Made by a program: the position numbers and the translations under genes. DNA of 64,000 bases from the NCBI RefSeq assembly GCF_002305875.1, contig NZ_CP022098.1, positions 930,001-994,000 of the forward strand. Reading direction: 5' to 3'. How positions within the stretch are numbered: position 1 is the first letter of the stretch; each line of letters opens with the position of its first letter. The notes beneath the pieces are model-generated. The model saw nothing but the letters and a program-made list of their open reading frames with translations, searched no databases and was not told the DNA's origin. Shown piece by piece: positions 59,845-64,000 of this stretch. This stretch comes from Cystobacter fuscus. GTDB lineage: Bacteria; Myxococcota; Myxococcia; Myxococcales; Myxococcaceae.

Positions 59845-62094
59845 ATGGCTGTTCCCCGGATTCCTGTCTTCAGTCGACACCTCCAGGTCGAGTCCATCGA
59901 ATCCGTAGGTGTATTCCTGCTCACCGATGAGGATGTCGTCTGGCTTGGCGGGGAGCTTTATCAGGCACTGGTGCCCCTGGCCGATGGTCAGCGCTCACAG
60001 GATGATATCGTCGCGGCGCTGGAGCCCCGCTACACGGCCGCGAAGGTGTATTACGCGCTGGAACGTCTGACACGGAAGGGTTACCTCGTCGAGGCGGCTC
60101 CTGGAATCCCTCCCGAGGACGTCGAGTATTGGAATGGATTGGGCGTGGACGCCACCAGCGGAGCCAGGGCCCTGGCTTCGTCGCGGGTGTCCCTGGTTCG
60201 GTCCGGGAATGCAACGCTCGACACGGTCCTGGAGGAGGCGCTCGAGGCGGCGGGCATCCCGCTCGTCGAGCATGGCGGTGGTTTGACCCTCGTCGTCGCC
60301 GATGACTATCTGAATCCTTCCCTCGCGGAGCTGAACCAGCGGGCGCTGCGCTCCGGCGGGCCCTGGGTGCTGGCCCGGCTCACGGGCAAGGTGGCCTGGC
60401 TCGGCCCCTGGTTCGTGCCAGGGAAGACGGCGTGCTGGGAGTGTCTGGCCCAGCGCCTGCGCACCAACCGCCTCGTCCTCAAGTTCATCGAGGAGCGCCG
60501 CGGCCAGGGCTTCCTGTCCCAGCCGGGCCGTGGTTCCAGCGAGAGCTCCCTGCGCGCGGCGGCCTCCCTGCTGGCCATGGCCATGGTCCGAGGTCTCGTC
60601 ACCGGGAAGAGCGGGCTCGAGGACGTGCTCGTCACGCTGGACATGATGGCGCTCCAGACCGAGCACCACACGGTTGTCCATCGCCCGCAGTGTCCCGCAT
60701 GTGGCAATCCCAGACTCATGGAGGAGCGGCAGCTCCGCCCCCTCCAGCTCGAATCCCAGCGCAAGCGCTTCACCCAGGATGGGGGGCACCGGCTCACCAG
60801 CCCCGAGGAGACGTTGCGCCTCCACCAACACCACGTCAGCCGGCTCACGGGAGTGGTCCAGCAGCTCAAACCCATACACACCGGGCAGGGCGAGCTCGCG
60901 CCCATCATCGACTCCGGGCCCAACTTCGCCCGTCGTAGTCAGGAGTTGGACCTGCTCAGGCAGACGCTGCGCAATCGGAGCACCGGCAAGGGAAAGACGT
61001 GGGCCCAGGCCCGGGCCAGCGGGCTGTGCGAGGCCATCGAGCGCTACTGCGGCGTGTTCCAGGGAGACGAAGCCCGGCGCTGGGACACGTTCCGGGGACT
61101 CGGGGAGGAGGCGCTCCCTCCCCAACTCCTGCTCGGCTTCAGCGAACGGCAGTACCGCATCCGAGAGCACTGGAACGCCACGAGCGCCTCGCGCATCCAC
61201 CGGGTTCCCCACCCCTTCGACGAGGGCCAGCGCGTGGAATGGTCGCCCGTGTGGTCCCTGACGCAGCGGAGGATGCGCTACGTGCCCACGGCCTATTGCT
61301 ATTACGGCTACTCGGACGGCGCTCCCGCCTTCTGCTGGGCGGACTCCAACGGGTGCGCCGCTGGCAACAGCCTGGAAGAGGCCATCCTCCAGGGCTTCCT
61401 CGAGCTGGCGGAGCGGGATGCGGTGGCCCTCTGGTGGTACAACCGGGTGCGCCGCCCGCGCGTGCGCCTGGAGGACTTCGACGAGCCGTATTGCCACGAG
61501 CTGGCGAAGTCCTATCAGCGCATGGGCCGCGAATTCTGGGTCCTGGACCTCACGACCGATCTGGGCATTCCCACGTTCGCGGCCATCTCGCGCGATGTGA
61601 CACGTGCGCCCGAGCGGATCAGCATGGGCTTCGGCGCCCACCTGGAGGCCCGTCTTGGCATCCTCCGGGCGTTGACCGAGATGAACCAGTTCCTTCCGCT
61701 GCTGGAGCTCGCGGCCGCGGGAGCCCCTCCTGGCGAGTCCGAGTTCACCCGGTGGCTCGAGACGGCCACCCTGGCCTGGCATCCCTACCTGGTTCCGGCG
61801 GAGGGGGCGCTCGCGGACACCGCCGCGTACCTGTCACAAACCGGGAGCGAGGATCTCCGCGAGGACGTGGAGCGCTGTGTCGAGAGCGCGCGGCGGCTCG
61901 GGCTGGAGACGCTGGTGCTCGACCAGACACGGCCCGATGTCGGGCTCTCGGTGGCCCGGGTCATCGTGCCTGGGTTGCGCCATATGTGGCCACGGCTGGG
62001 CCCCGGGCGTCTCTATGATGTCCCCGTGCGCCTGGGATGGCTGTCCCAGCCCACCCCCGAGGATCAGCTCAACCCGGTGGGTATCTTCATCTGA
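59845..62094 (+). CDS. fused TOMM cyclodehydratase (RRE-E1-like and YcaO)
   Basis: The 749 residues join the two halves of a TOMM cyclodehydratase. Residues about 1-90 look like a PqqD/RiPP-recognition element that binds the leader; then an E1/ThiF-like part with four cysteines placed for zinc: Cys197 and Cys200 (CWEC) and Cys283 and Cys286 (CPAC). From about 360 the YcaO part has its ATP-binding set: GLCEAIERYCG (Glu396, Glu399, Arg400) and NSLEEAILQGFLELAERDA (Gln516 and later Glu). It uses ATP to cyclise Cys/Ser/Thr side chains on the backbone, giving azolines. The C-terminus reads LNPVGIFI, not the usual Pro-x-Pro-x-Pro end, so the active-site tail differs. It is followed 23 bp later by the dehydrogenase gene. 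Confidence 0.93.
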   Translation: MAVPRIPVFSRHLQVESIESVGVFLLTDEDVVWLGGELYQALVPLADGQRSQDDIVAALEPRYTAAKVYYALERLTRKGYLVEAAPGIPPEDVEYWNGLGVDATSGARALASSRVSLVRSGNATLDTVLEEALEAAGIPLVEHGGGLTLVVADDYLNPSLAELNQRALRSGGPWVLARLTGKVAWLGPWFVPGKTACWECLAQRLRTNRLVLKFIEERRGQGFLSQPGRGSSESSLRAAASLLAMAMVRGLVTGKSGLEDVLVTLDMMALQTEHHTVVHRPQCPACGNPRLMEERQLRPLQLESQRKRFTQDGGHRLTSPEETLRLHQHHVSRLTGVVQQLKPIHTGQGELAPIIDSGPNFARRSQELDLLRQTLRNRSTGKGKTWAQARASGLCEAIERYCGVFQGDEARRWDTFRGLGEEALPPQLLLGFSERQYRIREHWNATSASRIHRVPHPFDEGQRVEWSPVWSLTQRRMRYVPTAYCYYGYSDGAPAFCWADSNGCAAGNSLEEAILQGFLELAERDAVALWWYNRVRRPRVRLEDFDEPYCHELAKSYQRMGREFWVLDLTTDLGIPTFAAISRDVTRAPERISMGFGAHLEARLGILRALTEMNQFLPLLELAAAGAPPGESEFTRWLETATLAWHPYLVPAEGALADTAAYLSQTGSEDLREDVERCVESARRLGLETLVLDQTRPDVGLSVARVIVPGLRHMWPRLGPGRLYDVPVRLGWLSQPTPEDQLNPVGIFI

Positions 62095-62117
62095 ATGCGG
62101 TCATCCGAGTGAAGGCC

Positions 62118-63566
62118 ATGTCTGATTCCAGCTCCTCGTTCCTCCACGTTGCCTTCCCCGCTGGAATCCGCATCAAACGGGGCGAGGACGGCCCTCGGCT
62201 GTGGGAGCAGGATGAACCGCTCCCCCTGGGGGTCCTGCCACGGGCAATCTGGGATGCCTTCACGTTGCTCGTGGGAGGGAGCGTTTCCGAGGAGGCACTC
62301 GTCGGGCAGGTGGAGAGGGCGGGTGGTTTCCAGGCCGTGGTGTTCCTGCATGTCATCCTGGCGAAGCTCGCGCGGCGAGGTGCTCTTCGCTATCTCGTCC
62401 AGGGTCCCGCGGGAACACTCGCCACACTGGAGCCGCTCTCTCCCCGGTTCGAGCTGTCGTCCCAGTCGCTGACCTCGGTGCGGTGGCTCCGGCTCTCGCG
62501 CTTCGCGCACGTCCGGAGGGACGGGGAGGCGCTGGTCCTCGAGAGCCCTCGCGCTCATGGCCGGGTGGTGCTTGGCCATGCGGCCGCCCTGGTGCTCCTG
62601 GCCGGGCTCGCGATGCCCGCGACGCCCGCCGCCGCGGTGGAGCGGCTCGCTCCTCACGAAGTCCCCGCCGCCCTGACCCTGTTGGAGCTCCTCTTCCGCA
62701 CGGGCTTCGTCCTGGCCGCGGAGTCCGATGGGAGCACCGAGGAGGAGCGACGCCCCGCTCTGGCTCTCTGGGAGTTTCACGATCTGCTCTTCCATGCGGG
62801 CTCCCGCCGACGGCTCTATGGGCGGCGCGTGGGAGGCACCTACCGTCTGGCGGGCACGGTCGCCCCGCTTCCCGCGGTCCCTCCTCCCTCCGAGCCGGCC
62901 ATCGCGCTGCCCCGCCCCGAGCTCGCGCTGCTGGCGCGGCGGGATCCACCCCTCGTCGAGGTCATGGAGCGCCGCCGCTCCCTCCGAGAGCCTGGAGCGC
63001 GGGGCCTCACGCTCGCTCACCTGGGAGAGCTGCTGTTCCGGTGCGCGCGCGTGAGGCAGGTGCGTCCAGGCGAGCGCGACGAGGAATCCAGTCGGCCCCA
63101 TCCCTCCGGTGGTGCCCGCTATCCCCTGGAGACCTACGTCGTCGTGGGTGAGTGTGAGGGGATGGAGCCCGGCCTCTATCACTATGATGCCGCCGGTCAC
63201 CGGCTCGAGCAGCGCGGCGGGATGTCTCCCACCGTGCGGGCCCTGTTGGCGGATGCCCAGGTGGGCTCGCATCCGCCGCGGGTCTTGTTGATCCTCGCGG
63301 CCCGGTTCGCACGGACTTCCTTCAAGTACGAGTCCATCGCCTATGCGCTCATCCTCAAGGAAGCGGGAGTCCTGCTCCAGTCCTTCTCACTGGCAGCCAC
63401 GGCGATGGGACTCTCCGCCTGTGTGGTGGGGCGTGGTAACCCGGAACTTTTCGAGCACGCTGCCGCCACGGAGGGCGTGATGGAGTCCTCGGTCGCGGAG
63501 TTCGCGATCCACGGATGTACCCCTGGCGAGGGGCAGGCCTTGGCAGAGCCACACTCCAGGCCGTAA
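62118..63566 (+). CDS. SagB-type FMN dehydrogenase (TOMM)
   Basis: From ATG 62118 (GAAGG close upstream) the protein has 482 residues. The N-terminal half (about 1-260) is a helical/PqqD-like region seen in longer SagB proteins, and the C-terminal half is the nitroreductase-like SagB domain: RRRSLREPGARGLTLAHLGELL (first part), HPSGGARYPLETYVVVGE and AGVLLQSFSLAATAMGL. It oxidises azolines made by the YcaO enzyme to aromatic azoles using FMN. The start overlaps nothing but sits 23 bp after the cyclodehydratase stop, confirming one operon; an in-frame start at 62037 would overlap it. Confidence 0.9.
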   Translation: MSDSSSSFLHVAFPAGIRIKRGEDGPRLWEQDEPLPLGVLPRAIWDAFTLLVGGSVSEEALVGQVERAGGFQAVVFLHVILAKLARRGALRYLVQGPAGTLATLEPLSPRFELSSQSLTSVRWLRLSRFAHVRRDGEALVLESPRAHGRVVLGHAAALVLLAGLAMPATPAAAVERLAPHEVPAALTLLELLFRTGFVLAAESDGSTEEERRPALALWEFHDLLFHAGSRRRLYGRRVGGTYRLAGTVAPLPAVPPPSEPAIALPRPELALLARRDPPLVEVMERRRSLREPGARGLTLAHLGELLFRCARVRQVRPGERDEESSRPHPSGGARYPLETYVVVGECEGMEPGLYHYDAAGHRLEQRGGMSPTVRALLADAQVGSHPPRVLLILAARFARTSFKYESIAYALILKEAGVLLQSFSLAATAMGLSACVVGRGNPELFEHAAATEGVMESSVAEFAIHGCTPGEGQALAEPHSRP

Positions 63567-63597
63567 CGTCCGGAGCCGCCCAACAACGGAGAGAATG

Positions 63598-64000
63598 ATG
63601 AGCGCGGGGATCGTTGGAGAGGCTGCCAGTTCCAGCAACGTGAGCACGCCTGACGAGATCTTCCCGCCGGGATACCGGCTCGGCCGTTATGAGATTCTTC
63701 AGCGCGTTGGCGTCGGCGGCATGGGGGTTGTCTACCAGGCGCGTGACACCGAGCGCGGCACGATCGTGGCGCTCAAGACGTTGCACCGGCTGGAGCCCGG
63801 CGCGCTGCTGCGGCTGAAGAACGAGTTCCGGTTCATGGCGAACGTGAACCACCCGAACCTCGTGTCGCTCCATGAGCTGATGTCGGTGGACGATCGATGG
63901 TTCTTCACCATGGAGTACATCGACGGGGAGGATTTCTGGGTGCGGCTGCAGCGGGCCGTCCAGGAGCGTTCGGGGGCCACCGCCTTCCCGCCCTCCCACA
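63598..64000 (+). CDS. Ser/Thr protein kinase, 5' part only
   Basis: The first 134 residues are visible and the rest lies beyond the window. It starts at ATG 63598 with GGAGAG before it (ATG 63595 is equally in frame by one codon). After a Ser-rich lead comes a kinase glycine loop (LGRYEILQRVGVGGMGVVYQ), VALKTLHRL with the ATP-lysine, and YIDGEDFWVRLQ. It is 31 bp downstream of the SagB gene on the same strand. Kinase genes accompany some TOMM loci (the known kinase/cyclase fusions), so it may be part of the cluster's regulation; the missing part would decide. Confidence 0.85.
   Translation, partial: MSAGIVGEAASSSNVSTPDEIFPPGYRLGRYEILQRVGVGGMGVVYQARDTERGTIVALKTLHRLEPGALLRLKNEFRFMANVNHPNLVSLHELMSVDDRWFFTMEYIDGEDFWVRLQRAVQERSGATAFPPSH

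Overview
The window is about 64 kb of high-GC, densely packed bacterial DNA that looks like a myxobacterial chromosome, most likely from the Archangium/Cystobacter/Myxococcus side (suborder Cystobacterineae). This is an inference from content: four Ser/Thr protein kinases, several two-component systems, a DUF2378/TIGR02265-type protein, lipoproteins with lineage-typical layouts, a Tox-REase-5/Imm52 toxin-immunity pair, and very high third-position GC in nearly every gene. I saw no rRNA, tRNA, IS element, phage gene or CRISPR array.

Layout. 1-7.7 kb: a partial alpha/beta hydrolase, a lone CBS protein, a GIY-YIG protein, a membrane histidine kinase, a nitronate-monooxygenase/unknown-enzyme pair divergent from a LysR regulator, and three small membrane proteins. 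7.7-12.9 kb: queE and nudC, then a cytochrome P450 overlapping an M14 carboxypeptidase. 12.9-24.9 kb: an intergenic region with a 33-base G run and a palindrome, a Ser/Thr kinase, a TPR-PEGA-TonB receptor fusion, a HIT protein, a large lipoprotein, and a response regulator followed by a kinase-STAND-FGE fusion. 25.0-30.1 kb is an accessory patch: a lower-GC frameshifted HEPN-type gene, a decayed duplicate of an immunity gene and of the end of its neighbour, an intact lipoprotein-type toxin with a restriction-endonuclease-fold C-terminus, its Imm52 immunity gene, and an SMP-30 gene. 30.1-38.9 kb: an OmpR/histidine-kinase pair with a CTTAAG-type direct repeat upstream, an MpaB-SMR-malQ operon, two lipoproteins and an aminotransferase. 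39.1-44.1 kb: an unknown gene with its own terminator, then a single polypeptide joining topoisomerase III to RecQ helicase. 44.3-59.4 kb: DUF2378, a zinc metalloprotease, a LysM/cysteine-peptidase protein, a ClpX-like unfoldase without the zinc domain, treZ, a double-domain KaiC ATPase coupled to a receiver-histidine kinase, a PEGA kinase, an ABC exporter, ettA and an amidohydrolase. 59.4-64 kb: a thiazole/oxazole-type RiPP (TOMM) cluster.

How genes work together. The most coherent accessory system is the TOMM operon at the right edge: an NHLP-type precursor with a short Thr/Cys/Ser/Ser/Thr tail, a fused RRE-E1-YcaO cyclodehydratase, a SagB-type dehydrogenase and a Ser/Thr kinase that runs off the window, all on one strand with 23-31 bp gaps and a plausible promoter before the precursor. 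The second is the toxin-immunity locus, whose lipoprotein signal suggests outer-membrane-exchange (SitA-like) delivery and whose flanks carry a tandem-duplication scar. The third is the Top3-RecQ fusion, a one-chain counterpart of the two-protein decatenation machinery known elsewhere.

Limits: all assignments come from reading motifs and gene order by eye. No database search, structure prediction or expression data was used, and start codons were chosen from visible Shine-Dalgarno spacing and domain boundaries.
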